Source of the DNA: Streptococcus sp. DTU_2020_1001019_1_SI_AUS_MUR_006
GTDB lineage: Bacteria; Bacillota; Bacilli; Lactobacillales; Streptococcaceae
Length of the DNA stretch: 64,000 nt
Direction: 5' to 3'
Assembly (NCBI RefSeq): GCF_032340315.1
Contig: NZ_CP135436.1
Coordinates: forward strand, 1,695,501 to 1,759,500
The notes beneath the pieces are model-generated. The model was not told the origin of the DNA, made no database searches, and saw only the letters and a program-made list of their open reading frames with translations. The position numbers and the translations under genes were made by a program. Every line of letters starts with the position of its first letter. Position 1 is the stretch's first letter. Of this stretch, positions 32,840-41,680 are shown piece by piece.

Positions 32840-33667
32840 TTATTCTCCTCTTTCTAGCCAATTTTCTAAAACTTGGTAAACACCTGCCTGACTGTTGGCT
32901 GGCGCCACTTTTGTCGCAACTTCCTTAACAGACTCCTCAGCATTTTCCATGGCGTAAGAAATTCCTGCTAGTTCCAACATTTCAATGTCATTTTCACTGT
33001 CTCCAAAAGCCATGATCTGTTCAGTTTCTAAGTTCCAACGTTTGAGTAATTCTTTTAAGCCCCAAGCCTTATGAATCCCATCTTGTAAGATATCAATACA
33101 GCCATACCCACTAGAAACAGCTCGCACATGACCGTCAAACAAGTCATTGATTTCTTGTAAAACAGAATTTAATCGTTCTTCTCCAACAACCATACTCATC
33201 TTGAGGACACCTCCAAAGAGACTGGAATCAAATTCATCAACAAAGTGCATCCGTTGATAGAATTTCTCTATCATCTCCGGAGTCATAAAATTTTCAAGTT
33301 GAGTAAAAACGGTGCCTTCTTTCACAAAACCGCCATTCATAGCAGTTACGACAAACTGATCCTGACACTCTCTGCCTTTAAAATGGCCCAAAGCCCTATC
33401 AACCATAGCATCGTTCCAAGTCTGAGCTTGAATCAATTGATCATTTTCTAATATACGAGCACCATTAGCAACCACAAGAACTACTCTTTCTGCTAGATGT
33501 CCCAGTAATTGTCGCATTCGATGAACTTCATTTCCCGTTGCAATGACAAAACGAACGCCACGTTGATCTAGCTGATCTAAAATTTTCTCTAGTCGAGGTA
33601 GGTCCAGTTGTCCTTGAGGATCCAACAAAGTACCGTCCATATCCGTCGCTATTATCTTAATATCCAT
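32840..33667 (-). CDS. Cof-type HAD-IIB phosphatase
   Basis: Cytoplasmic phosphatase of 275 residues. Motif I DMDGTLLDPQG at residues 9-19 holds the nucleophile Asp. Motif II ATGNE, and the C-terminal MAFGDSENDIEMLELAG is the Mg-binding motif IV. A C2B cap lies between. Substrate probably a sugar phosphate or a phosphorylated cofactor. It lies between the CapA-like and SGNH genes on one strand with short gaps. Confidence 0.9.
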   Translation of the reverse strand: MDIKIIATDMDGTLLDPQGQLDLPRLEKILDQLDQRGVRFVIATGNEVHRMRQLLGHLAERVVLVVANGARILENDQLIQAQTWNDAMVDRALGHFKGRECQDQFVVTAMNGGFVKEGTVFTQLENFMTPEMIEKFYQRMHFVDEFDSSLFGGVLKMSMVVGEERLNSVLQEINDLFDGHVRAVSSGYGCIDILQDGIHKAWGLKELLKRWNLETEQIMAFGDSENDIEMLELAGISYAMENAEESVKEVATKVAPANSQAGVYQVLENWLERGE

Positions 33668-33688
33668 CTTGCTCCTCTTTTAATGTCA

Positions 33689-35008
33689 CTACCACTTCAA
33701 ACCTACATGCTCGTTCATTTCTTTATAGGCTGTATCAATCCGTTCCTTGGTATCTTCATCTAACTGACTACGATATTTACCGCCCTCTATAAAATCTTCT
33801 AAAATGTAGGTCTGGTACAAATAGAGCGGATAGCCTTCAGGAGAATAAGTTCCTTTTGGTGTCCTATTAACCCAGCTGGGATGTGCTTTAGCTGTCTCAA
33901 TTATAGTCTTACCTGCTTTTTTCTTAATGGTCACGTCCATGAGAACACCACGTTCTGTCCATTTTGCATTTTCCTCATCTTGCATAGTCTCAATTCGCTG
34001 ATTTGAGATAAAATTCCCCATAGAATAGATAATGAGTTTCTTGTCCCCATCTTTCTCAACCGTTTCAGCAGGCTCAACTACGTGAGGATGGCCACCAAAG
34101 ATAATATCAGCTCCCCAATCAATCATCTTGTGATAGAGTTGCTTTTGCTCTTCAGTTGGTTCCAATTGGTACTCAATTCCCATCTGAGGCATGATAATTG
34201 TAATATCCGCTTCCTTCTCTGCTCGTTCAATTTCAGCCTTCATCTTGTCCTCATTTAGGTCAGAAAGATGATTATCATAGTCTTCTTTAGAAATGTATTC
34301 TTCAATGCCGTTAAATCCATAAGAATAGGCTAAAAGGGCAACTTTAATTCCATTGACTTCCTTGATAACTATCGGTGCTTTCTCTCGTGGTTCATGGGTA
34401 TAAACACCAATTGGTGTCATTCCAGCTTTTTCGATAGCATCTGCAGTTGAAAAAACTCCCTCAATCTGAGAATCCAAGATATGATTGTGAGCCAAGTCTA
34501 AGACCTGATAACCAGCATCCTTTATAGCATCCATGACTTCACCAGGTGCATTAAACAAGGGGTAACCTGCGAGATAATGGTCTTTATTTACAGTTCCTTC
34601 AAAATCACCGATGACTAAGTCTGCTTGCTTGAGCCATGGTTTTACATAGTCAAAATTTTCATGGAAATCATAAGTCCCATCTTCTTTTAGAGCGGTTCTA
34701 TAAATCGGAATATGATAGAGCAAATCCCCATTTGCCATAATACGCGCACTTGTTTCTTGCTCCGTATCTGCATTCTTTTCCTGAGAATTTAACTTTTTCT
34801 GCACAGCACTTGGATCACTACTGCTTAAAGAAATTCCTCGAGTTCCTTCCACTAGTAAAGTAAGCATCATCGAGACAGCTACCGAAGCTAACAAGACCAC
34901 AATAAAAGTGCGATTGTTCCACTGCTTATAGTTCCTGAAAAATCGAACAGAATGTCTAATAGCATGTAGAACAGGACCTTTTTTTCTTTTTCTACTACGT
35001 TGTTCCAA
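33689..35008 (-). CDS. CapA family protein (PgsA/CapA-like metallophosphatase fold)
   Basis: Membrane-anchored protein, about 439 residues from TTG at 35008, chosen because GGGAG lies 7 nt upstream. A longer frame starts at 35035. One transmembrane segment (TFIVVLLASVAVSMMLTLL) follows a basic N-terminus. The extracellular domain has ANGDLLYH, GDFEGT, DLAHNHI and GGHPHVVEP, the metal-site motifs of the CapA/PGA_cap fold. Related proteins take part in polyglutamate capsule synthesis, but no capsule genes are next to it, so its role here is open. Extended -10 TATAAT at 35049-35054. Confidence 0.85.
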   Translation of the reverse strand: MEQRSRKRKKGPVLHAIRHSVRFFRNYKQWNNRTFIVVLLASVAVSMMLTLLVEGTRGISLSSSDPSAVQKKLNSQEKNADTEQETSARIMANGDLLYHIPIYRTALKEDGTYDFHENFDYVKPWLKQADLVIGDFEGTVNKDHYLAGYPLFNAPGEVMDAIKDAGYQVLDLAHNHILDSQIEGVFSTADAIEKAGMTPIGVYTHEPREKAPIVIKEVNGIKVALLAYSYGFNGIEEYISKEDYDNHLSDLNEDKMKAEIERAEKEADITIIMPQMGIEYQLEPTEEQKQLYHKMIDWGADIIFGGHPHVVEPAETVEKDGDKKLIIYSMGNFISNQRIETMQDEENAKWTERGVLMDVTIKKKAGKTIIETAKAHPSWVNRTPKGTYSPEGYPLYLYQTYILEDFIEGGKYRSQLDEDTKERIDTAYKEMNEHVGLKW

Positions 35009-35168
35009 ATTTTTTCTCCCTACTTTTTGATGCAAGTCACCTTACCTTATTATACCACAGACAAATTGGTATTTCCTTTTATTATATTATTTTTTAGCAA
35101 CTTCTGTGACTTTCTTTCTCATCTGTTTTGTGTTATCATGTAATTGTAATAGAAGGAAAGGAAAGAAT

Positions 35169-35780
35169 ATGTCTGCTATAGAACGAATTACCAAAGCTGC
35201 TCATTTAATCGATATGAAAGATATTATCCGCGAAGGGAACCCTACTCTTCGTGCCGTTGCCGAGGAGGTCTCTTTCCCCTTGAGCGATCAAGATATCATT
35301 CTCGGAGAAAAAATGATGCAATTTTTAAAACACTCGCAAGATCCTGTTATGGCTGAAAAATTAGGTCTACGTGGAGGTGTTGGGCTTGCTGCACCACAGC
35401 TGGATATCTCAAAACGCATCATCGCCGTACTGGTACCAAATATCACTGAGGATGGCGAAACACCTCAGGAAGCCTATGACTTACAAGCTGTAATGTACAA
35501 TCCTAAAATCGTCTCACATTCAGTCCAAGATGCTGCTTTAGGTGAGGGAGAGGGTTGCTTGTCTGTTGACCGTGCTGTTCCAGGTTATGTTATCCGCCAT
35601 GCCAGAGTAACTGTAGACTACTTTGATAAGGATGGAGAAAAACATCGTATCAAACTAAAAGGCTACAACTCAATCGTTGTTCAACATGAAATTGACCACT
35701 TAAATGGCATTATGTTCTACGATCGTATCAATGAAAAAGATCCATTTGAAGTTAAAGATGGATTGCTCATTCTTGAATAA
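35169..35780 (+). CDS. def: Peptide deformylase
   Basis: Fe/Zn enzyme that removes the N-formyl group from nascent proteins, 203 residues (type II, as in other streptococci). The three motifs are [14 protein letters not shown] and HEIDHLNG, supplying the metal-binding Cys and two His plus the catalytic Glu. ATG at 35169 was chosen over an upstream frame from 35106 since GGAAAGGAAAG precedes it and the earlier part lacks family sequence. It is transcribed away from the CapA-like gene and ends in a hairpin at 35783-35808. Confidence 0.96.
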   Translation: MSAIERITKAAHLIDMKDIIREGNPTLRAVAEEVSFPLSDQDIILGEKMMQFLKHSQDPVMAEKLGLRGGVGLAAPQLDISKRIIAVLVPNITEDGETPQEAYDLQAVMYNPKIVSHSVQDAALGEGEGCLSVDRAVPGYVIRHARVTVDYFDKDGEKHRIKLKGYNSIVVQHEIDHLNGIMFYDRINEKDPFEVKDGLLILE

Positions 35781-35782
35781 AG

Positions 35783-35808
35783 AAAATCCCGTTGCAAGAC
35801 GGGATTTT
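35783..35808 (+). terminator. Terminator after def, overlapping the rlmB promoter
   Basis: A perfect 10-bp stem AAAATCCCGT/ACGGGATTTT with a 6-nt loop TGCAAG. It starts 2 bp past the def stop. The loop region also supplies a TTGCA -35-like sequence for the next gene. Confidence 0.85.
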
Positions 35809-35824
35809 GTGTTATAATGAAGAT

Positions 35825-36553
35825 ATGAAAACAAACGATATTGTCTATGGCGTTCATGCCGTCACAGAAGCTCTTTTAGCAAATACTGGAAACAAACTCT
35901 ACCTTCAGGAAGATTTACGAGGAAAGAATGTGGAAAAAGTTAAGGAATTAGCTACTGAAAAGAAAGTAGCCATTTCTTGGACTTCCAAAAAATCACTTTC
36001 TGAGATGACTGAAGGAGCTGTTCACCAAGGTTTTGTCTTACGCGTTTCTGAATTTGCCTACACTGAACTTGAGCAAATTCTTGCTAAGACACGCCAGGAA
36101 GAAAACCCACTACTACTAATCCTTGATGGTTTAACGGACCCACATAATCTCGGTTCTATCTTGAGAACAGCGGATGCAACCAATGTTTCAGGTGTCATCA
36201 TTCCCAAACACCGAGCTGTCGGCGTCACTCCTGTCGTAGCAAAAACAGCAACAGGTGCGATTGAACACGTTCCTATCGCTCGCGTGACCAATCTCAGCCA
36301 AACCTTGGACAAACTCAAGGATGAAGGCTTCTGGACATTCGGTACTGATATGAACGGAACTCCTTGCCATAAATGGAATACCAAAGGAAAGATTGCTCTC
36401 ATTATCGGAAATGAAGGCAAAGGTATCTCTAGCAACATCAAAAAACAAGTGGACGAGATGATCACCATTCCTATGAATGGTCACGTACAGAGCCTCAATG
36501 CCAGCGTTGCTGCTGCCATTCTCATGTACGAAGTCTTTAGAAATCGACTCTAA
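35825..36553 (+). CDS. rlmB: 23S rRNA 2'-O-ribose methyltransferase (RlmB/TrmH family)
   Basis: SpoU-family RNA methyltransferase of 242 residues with an N-terminal substrate-binding domain (VYGVHAVTEALL) and a C-terminal knotted SPOUT domain. Motifs are LDGLTDPHNLGSILRTAD, IIGNEGKGIS and IPMNGHVQSLNASVAAAIL. The ATG at 35825 starts the family sequence. No ribosome site precedes it. TATAAT (35813-35818) with extended TG lies so close that transcription should start on the A of the ATG, so a leaderless mRNA is predicted. Confidence 0.93.
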   Translation: MKTNDIVYGVHAVTEALLANTGNKLYLQEDLRGKNVEKVKELATEKKVAISWTSKKSLSEMTEGAVHQGFVLRVSEFAYTELEQILAKTRQEENPLLLILDGLTDPHNLGSILRTADATNVSGVIIPKHRAVGVTPVVAKTATGAIEHVPIARVTNLSQTLDKLKDEGFWTFGTDMNGTPCHKWNTKGKIALIIGNEGKGISSNIKKQVDEMITIPMNGHVQSLNASVAAAILMYEVFRNRL

Positions 36554-36554
36554 T

Positions 36555-36595
36555 AAAAAGTGAGGTTGGGACAAAAGATCCCGACCTCACTTTTT
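36555..36595. terminator. Bidirectional terminator between rlmB and trxB
   Basis: A 17-bp stem from AAAAAGTGAGGT (36555 on) to ACCTCACTTTTT (up to 36595), one G-U pair, 7-nt loop, T-rich on both strands. It separates the convergent rlmB and trxB genes. Confidence 0.88.
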
Positions 36596-36599
36596 ATTA

Positions 36600-36734
36600 G
36601 CAATCAAACTTTGACGCGGTAGCTGATTGAACTTTTTGTTCGTCTTTTGGACTCCAAAAAGCTCCTAATCATCCTCGAGGGGCTGGGACTACGAAATCGA
36701 GACTTTGTCTATCGATTTCTATCCCACCGCCTTT
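36600..36734. repeat. Intergenic hairpin sequence of the streptococcal GGCTGGGAC type
   Basis: Contains GGGGCTGGGAC (36679-36689), then a hairpin made by GAAATCGA (36694-36701) and TCGATTTC (36713-36720). Such GGCTGGGAC intergenic elements recur in mitis-group genomes, as I recall, but a genome search is needed. Confidence 0.45.
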
Positions 36735-37646
36735 TTAACTATGTTCAGTAATATATTTATAGGCCTCTTGACCTGCAATAGCACCATCTCCAACAGCTGT
36801 TGTAACTTGTCGAAGGTCTTTCTGGCGAACATCCCCAACTGCGAAGACCCCTGCAACGCTTGTTTTCATGTGGTCATCTGTCACAATCCAACCTGCCTGG
36901 TCTCGAATCTGCAACTCTTGGACGAAATCACTAACAGGGTCCAATCCAACATAGATGAAGACACCACCAAAGTCTTGTTCTGTCACTTGTCCTGTTTTAA
37001 CATTTTCAATGACAACTGACTCTACACGGTTCTCACCCTTGATTTCTTTGACAACAGAATCCCAAATGAAATTGATTTTTTCATTGGCAAAAGCTCTATC
37101 TTGCAAGACTTTTTGAGCACGAAGTTCATCACGACGGTGAATGATGGTTACAGACTTAGCAAATCGTGTTAAGAAGATAGCCTCTTCAACTGCGGAGTCA
37201 CCTCCACCTACGACCAACAAATCTTGGTCGCGGAAAAAGGCTCCATCACAAACCGCACAGTAAGAAACACCACGGCTATTGAGTTCTTCTTCACCTGGAA
37301 CTCCCAAGAGACGATGTTTAGAACCAGTCGCCACGATAACTGTGCGAGTTTCATAAACTTGGTCGTCTGTTACGACTTTTTTAAATTCCCCATGATCCTC
37401 AACATTTTCAACGAAGCCATAGAGATGCTCAACACCCAGATTTTCAAGAGGTTCAAACATTTTTTCAGCTAATTCAGGACCACTGATATTAGCATAACCT
37501 GGATAGTTTTCAATGTCAGAAGTATTATTCATCTGACCTCCTGGAAGGCCCCCTTCAATCAAAGCCACTTTCAGATTACTGCGTGCTGCATACAAGGCTG
37601 CAGTCATCCCAGCAGGACCTGCACCGATAATAATCGTATCGTACAT
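36735..37646 (-). CDS. trxB: Thioredoxin reductase
   Basis: NADPH-dependent flavoenzyme that reduces thioredoxin, 303 residues. The FAD-binding GAGPAGMTAALYAAR motif is at about residues 8-22, the redox-active CAVC at about 133-136, and the NADPH site GGGDSAVEEA shortly after. C-terminal FAVGDVRQKDLRQVTTAVGDG is the second FAD contact. Preceded by a DUF4059 gene on the same strand (65-bp gap). Confidence 0.96.
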   Translation of the reverse strand: MYDTIIIGAGPAGMTAALYAARSNLKVALIEGGLPGGQMNNTSDIENYPGYANISGPELAEKMFEPLENLGVEHLYGFVENVEDHGEFKKVVTDDQVYETRTVIVATGSKHRLLGVPGEEELNSRGVSYCAVCDGAFFRDQDLLVVGGGDSAVEEAIFLTRFAKSVTIIHRRDELRAQKVLQDRAFANEKINFIWDSVVKEIKGENRVESVVIENVKTGQVTEQDFGGVFIYVGLDPVSDFVQELQIRDQAGWIVTDDHMKTSVAGVFAVGDVRQKDLRQVTTAVGDGAIAGQEAYKYITEHS

Positions 37647-37711
37647 TCTCTTTCCTTCTTTCTTGTTGTAACTATTTTTATTCTAACGAATTAAATCCCA
37701 TTTTACAACTA

Positions 37712-37948
37712 TTAAGCCTTGAGAACCAACAAGATGCTCATGGTTGCAAATGACAATACTGGAATGGTCAAAACTCCAATCATAATCATATCGTAGAGAT
37801 GGGCTTGACGTGCTTTAGCAGTTTTGTCAACCCCCGACAGAGCTCTAAGTCCAATCCAGAGTCCCAAAATAATCAAGACCAGTAGAATTGTCAACACTAA
37901 ACTCTCTAAATACAAAGCAAATAGCTGAACTAGCATGCTCTCTCTCAT
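37712..37948 (-). CDS. DUF4059 family small membrane protein
   Basis: 78 residues with two hydrophobic segments (about 8-30 and 52-75) joined by a polar loop with VDKTAKARQAHLYD. This fits DUF4059 of streptococci. It sits between an amino-acid ABC transporter and trxB on the same strand. Function unknown. Confidence 0.75.
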   Translation of the reverse strand: MRESMLVQLFALYLESLVLTILLVLIILGLWIGLRALSGVDKTAKARQAHLYDMIMIGVLTIPVLSFATMSILLVLKA

Positions 37949-38015
37949 TTCTATTAATTTTAAAGAGCAAACCCAGTTAGCCTAGCTAACTGAGTCTTTC
38001 TTATCTTCTATTATA

Positions 38016-38759
38016 TCAAATATAGGTCCGTTTGTAACTAGCAAAGAATTCTTTTGTTCGTTCTTCTTTAGGATGATTGATAATCTCATCTGGTGTTCCA
38101 GACTCAATAATCTTTCCTTTATCCAAGAATAAAACCTTATCGGCTACCTGAGAAACAAAGGACATATCGTGACTGACTAAAATCATGGTTTGACCTGATT
38201 TGGCAGCATTAGCGATAGATCGTTCTACCTCACCAACCAATTCTGGGTCAAGGGCTGAAGTAGGTTCATCCAAGAGCAAGATTGCTGGCTTCATGGCCAA
38301 AGCACGCGCCAAGGCTACCCGTTGTTTTTGTCCACCTGATAAGTGGCGAGGATAGTGCTGTTGACGATCAGAAAGACCAACCTTAGCCAACTCTTCTTTG
38401 GCAATCTTAGTTGCTTCTTCATCGGATAATTTCTTGACAACAACCAAGCCTTCCTTGACATTGTCTAAGGCTGTTCTACGTTCAAATAAATTAAATTGTT
38501 GAAATACCATGGACAACTTACGACGAAGAGTCAAGATTTCATCTTGAGTAATTTGAGAAAAGTCAACTTTGAAATCATCAATCTGAATACTTCCGCTATC
38601 AGGTGTTTCCAGATAATTTAGGCTACGAAGAAAGGTTGATTTACCGGCTCCTGATGAACCAATCAAAGCCACTACTTCCCCTTTTTGAATATCTAAATTC
38701 AGATGATCCAAGACGGTTTGACCTGAAAAGGATTTACTTAAATTTGAAATCTTAATCAT
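38016..38759 (-). CDS. Amino-acid ABC transporter ATP-binding protein
   Basis: Polar amino-acid importer ATPase, 247 residues. Walker A GSSGAGKST (about 33-41), signature LSGGQKQRVALARAL, Walker [14 protein letters not shown], and His in LVSHDMSFV. Its ATG shares one base with the stop of the permease (TAATG). No solute-binding protein gene lies next to the pair, so it may use one encoded elsewhere. Substrate unknown, possibly cystine or another polar amino acid. Confidence 0.92.
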   Translation of the reverse strand: MIKISNLSKSFSGQTVLDHLNLDIQKGEVVALIGSSGAGKSTFLRSLNYLETPDSGSIQIDDFKVDFSQITQDEILTLRRKLSMVFQQFNLFERRTALDNVKEGLVVVKKLSDEEATKIAKEELAKVGLSDRQQHYPRHLSGGQKQRVALARALAMKPAILLLDEPTSALDPELVGEVERSIANAAKSGQTMILVSHDMSFVSQVADKVLFLDKGKIIESGTPDEIINHPKEERTKEFFASYKRTYI

Positions 38760-39559
38760 TAGCGAAGTTCTCCTTTCACATCTGTTTTCACATTATCTGG
38801 TGCTTCGATGGCCATTTTTCTCTCAATAAAGCGACCAAGATTTTCAATAGCGATATTTACCACCCAGTATACAAGAGCAACTGAGATGAAACGTTCGAAG
38901 TAACGGTAGTCTGCACCACCCAAAATCTGAGCTTGGGCAAAGACTTCTACAACACCAGCACTAAAGGCTAGGGAAGTACCCTTAGTCAAACCGATTAGGG
39001 AGTTAATCAAGGTTGGAGTCGCTACTACCGCTGCATTTGGAATAATCACACGACGATAGACTTGAGCACGTGTCATCCCAAGACTACGAGCGGCTTCAAT
39101 CTCTCCAGGATTGACAGAAAGAATAGCAGCACGGATAGTTTCACTAGCGTAAGCTGCTTCGTTAAAAGCAAAAGCTACAATGGCAAAAGCTGCAGCCGGA
39201 ATCGCATTGATATTAAAAGCAGTTCCCCATTGTTGATTCAACGCTTTTAATGCTAGAGGAATTCCATAGTAAGTCAACATCAGCTGCACTAGGATTGGTG
39301 TCCCTTTTAAGAAACTAACAAAAAATGCTTGTAATGGATAAAGAATTCTAACGCGATTAATTTTTACAATAGCAAAAACCAAGGCCAAGATGATGCCAAA
39401 AAAAGCACCAAATACTGTCAACATCAATGTTGTTGGCAATTGTTGTACAATTCTTGGAATCCCATCAAAGACAGAACGAAAACTAAACAGTTTACCGTCT
39501 GGAATATACTGCATCAAGTTTTGGTACCAATCTGATGCTAAAAGTGTTGTAACATTCAT
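38759..39559 (-). CDS. Amino-acid ABC transporter permease
   Basis: HisM/GlnP-type permease, 266 residues, about five transmembrane segments. The family EAA loop EIEAARSLGMTRAQVYRRVI is at about residues 160-180. It is followed by the ATPase with a one-base overlap. Permeases of this kind form homodimers. Confidence 0.92.
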   Translation of the reverse strand: MNVTTLLASDWYQNLMQYIPDGKLFSFRSVFDGIPRIVQQLPTTLMLTVFGAFFGIILALVFAIVKINRVRILYPLQAFFVSFLKGTPILVQLMLTYYGIPLALKALNQQWGTAFNINAIPAAAFAIVAFAFNEAAYASETIRAAILSVNPGEIEAARSLGMTRAQVYRRVIIPNAAVVATPTLINSLIGLTKGTSLAFSAGVVEVFAQAQILGGADYRYFERFISVALVYWVVNIAIENLGRFIERKMAIEAPDNVKTDVKGELR

Positions 39560-39715
39560 AGAAACATCCTCTCCTGATAATGAATCATTCTATCATACTT
39601 CTGCCTAGATTTAAAATATTTGCTACGTGCAGAAGAGACTTTGTCTACCTACTAGTTTATCATACTTTAAAAGTGTAAGGTTATATATTTTACCTATCAA
39701 GGAGATAGAAAAAAA

Positions 39716-40597
39716 CTATTTCAAATCCAAGTTGTCGTAGGTTTTACGATAGCCAATTTGTTTAACAACACCATTCTCCACTAATATTGGACGTTTTAAT
39801 AACATACCATCACTGGCCAAGAGTTTGGCTGCTTCTTTATTGGATAAAGTCCCAACCTTATCTTTTAAGCCCAGTTCACGGTATTTAATTCCACTGGTAT
39901 TGAAAAATTGCTTCAACTCAAATCCTGAAGTTTCAAGCCAGTTTAAAATAACCTTTTCACTCGGAGTCTCTTCTACGATATGAACATCCTTATATTCTAG
40001 TCCGAGTTGATCTAACTCCTTTTTTGCTTTCTTACAAGTTGTACATTTTGGGTATTCGATAAATTCTAACATTTTCTTTTCTTTCTGTTCTTTATTCTCT
40101 TGAAATGCTGCACCTTCATGCTTTAAGAGCCAGGCCTTCTTGGCAATTCCTGAAGCATAGCCTGTTAGACGATTACCAGCACCTAGTACGCGGTGACAAG
40201 GTACTAGGATTGACCAAGGATTACGTCCTACTGCTCCTCCGATTGCCTGAGCCGAAGCTATCTGCAAATCCTTAGCTATCTGTCCATAAGTAACTGTCTG
40301 ACCAAAAGGAATTCCCCGCAAGTAGTTCCAGACTCTTTTTTCGAAGTCACTACCGACAGGAGCTAAAGGCATCTTAGATAAGTCTTGATCTTGCCCCTTA
40401 AAATAAGTCTCTAAATAGGAAGTAATTTGATTTAAAATGGGATGACTTTCAACAAGAGTTACATCATTTTCAGATAATCCCTTCTCAAAATCACTCTCTT
40501 CTTCAATCCATATCCCAAACAGATAGTGGTCATCTGCAACCAGAGATAAAATCCCAACCGGAGACTTGTACAGCATTTTTGCATACTTCTTAGGCAT
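39716..40597 (-). CDS. Fused methylated-DNA-cysteine methyltransferase and ArsC/Spx-like protein
   Basis: One 293-residue frame with two complete domains. Residues 1-165 are an Ogt-type O6-alkylguanine-DNA alkyltransferase: IPFGQTVTYGQIA, then PCHRVLG with acceptor Cys134. Residues 176-293 are a full-length ArsC/YffB thioredoxin-fold protein with Cys185-x-x-Cys188 and KRPILV. The linker QENKEQKEKK is low-complexity, and the second domain begins with its own ATG (40072), preceded by a purine-rich AAAGAAAAG. A TAA lies in the +1 frame of the linker. So this may be two ancestral overlapping genes joined by a small indel. It overlaps the GNAT gene by 8 bp. Confidence 0.85.
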   Translation of the reverse strand: MPKKYAKMLYKSPVGILSLVADDHYLFGIWIEEESDFEKGLSENDVTLVESHPILNQITSYLETYFKGQDQDLSKMPLAPVGSDFEKRVWNYLRGIPFGQTVTYGQIAKDLQIASAQAIGGAVGRNPWSILVPCHRVLGAGNRLTGYASGIAKKAWLLKHEGAAFQENKEQKEKKMLEFIEYPKCTTCKKAKKELDQLGLEYKDVHIVEETPSEKVILNWLETSGFELKQFFNTSGIKYRELGLKDKVGTLSNKEAAKLLASDGMLLKRPILVENGVVKQIGYRKTYDNLDLK

Positions 40598-41090
40598 TTG
40601 ATTTTATTTTTTGATAGGCCAAGCGTTCCCCGTCTACTGGAACTTTACCGACCTGTTTAAAGCCAAGTTTTTCAAAAATATGCTGCATGGCTTTGTTTTT
40701 AGCGTGCGTATCTGAACGAAAATCTAGGTAATCAAAGCCTTCAATCAAGCCTTCCAAAAAGGTCTGAGCAACACCTTGACCTTGCACATCACTGGCAACT
40801 GCGATACGATGAAATACTAAGTATTCTGTTTCTCTTCCTTCCCAGCTTCCATCATAAATGGCTTCATAGGCTTTTTCTGGACTCTTGGTTACTGCTGCAT
40901 AAGCTAAGAGCTCTCCTTCTTCCAGGGCTACATAAGCCTGACCTGAGATAATATCTTCGATAATCGTATCAGTATTTGGGTAACCATTTTGCCATTGGGT
41001 GCTACCAGCTTCCGCCAAGCTTTTTTTAGCTTCCTCAATCACTTGCATAATTGCATCTACTTCGTTTGGAAAGGCTAAACGAATTTCCAT
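40590..41090 (-). CDS. GNAT family N-acetyltransferase
   Basis: 166 residues. The acetyl-CoA loop is seen as VASDVQGQGVAQTFLEGL at about residues 98-115, and KNKAMQHIFEKLGFKQVGK completes the fold. Substrate unknown. ATG at 41090 was chosen because AGGAGATAAG precedes it. Its 3' end overlaps the DNA-repair fusion gene, so both may be cotranscribed. Confidence 0.88.
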   Translation of the reverse strand: MEIRLAFPNEVDAIMQVIEEAKKSLAEAGSTQWQNGYPNTDTIIEDIISGQAYVALEEGELLAYAAVTKSPEKAYEAIYDGSWEGRETEYLVFHRIAVASDVQGQGVAQTFLEGLIEGFDYLDFRSDTHAKNKAMQHIFEKLGFKQVGKVPVDGERLAYQKIKSNA

Positions 41091-41224
41091 CTTATCTCCT
41101 CTTTTCTGACTAGTTTCTCTCATCATAGCATAATTTAAGGCTTTCTACAAGCAGTTAAAACTTGACTTTTTATTTCTATTATTTTATAATCTGGTTATCA
41201 AAACTAGATAAACAGGAGTTGGAA

Positions 41225-41680
41225 ATGAAATCTACTTTTTCCTACCCAGAATGGGACGAAATTCCAAACATTGATCTCTATTTGGATCAGGTCCTACTTT
41301 ATGTAAGTAAAGTTTGTTCCCCTATTTCTCTTGCTAAAGAGAAAGGTTTAACTGCATCAATGGTGAACAACTATGTCAAACACGGCTATATCAGCAAACC
41401 TGAAAAGAAAAAATACCAACGCAAACAAATCGCCCGATTAATTGCTATCACAACGCTCAAGTCTGTTTTTTCAATCCAGGAAATTGCTCAAACCCTTAAT
41501 ACCCTACACACAGAGACTAACTCAGAAGAGCTTTACAACGCTTTTGTGTACTACATGAACGAAGACATTGACCCAGCCAATCCTATTATCCAAGCAAGTT
41601 GCCAAACGGTTAAACTCTATCATCAGACACTTGCTCTTGTCTATAAAGAAACCGAAGAGGAGGAAACAAATGAATACTAG
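41225..41680 (+). CDS. DUF1836 domain-containing protein
   Basis: 151 residues with an N-terminal helix-turn-helix-like region (ISLAKEKGLTASMVNNYVKH) followed by RKQIARLIAITTLK, resembling MerR-type recognition. This is the DUF1836 family, function unknown but likely DNA-binding. The ATG at 41225 follows AGGAGTTGGAA. A clear promoter lies upstream: TTGACT (41162-41167), 17 bp, TATAAT (41185-41190). It overlaps the hemolysin III gene by 11 bp. Confidence 0.85.
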   Translation: MKSTFSYPEWDEIPNIDLYLDQVLLYVSKVCSPISLAKEKGLTASMVNNYVKHGYISKPEKKKYQRKQIARLIAITTLKSVFSIQEIAQTLNTLHTETNSEELYNAFVYYMNEDIDPANPIIQASCQTVKLYHQTLALVYKETEEEETNEY

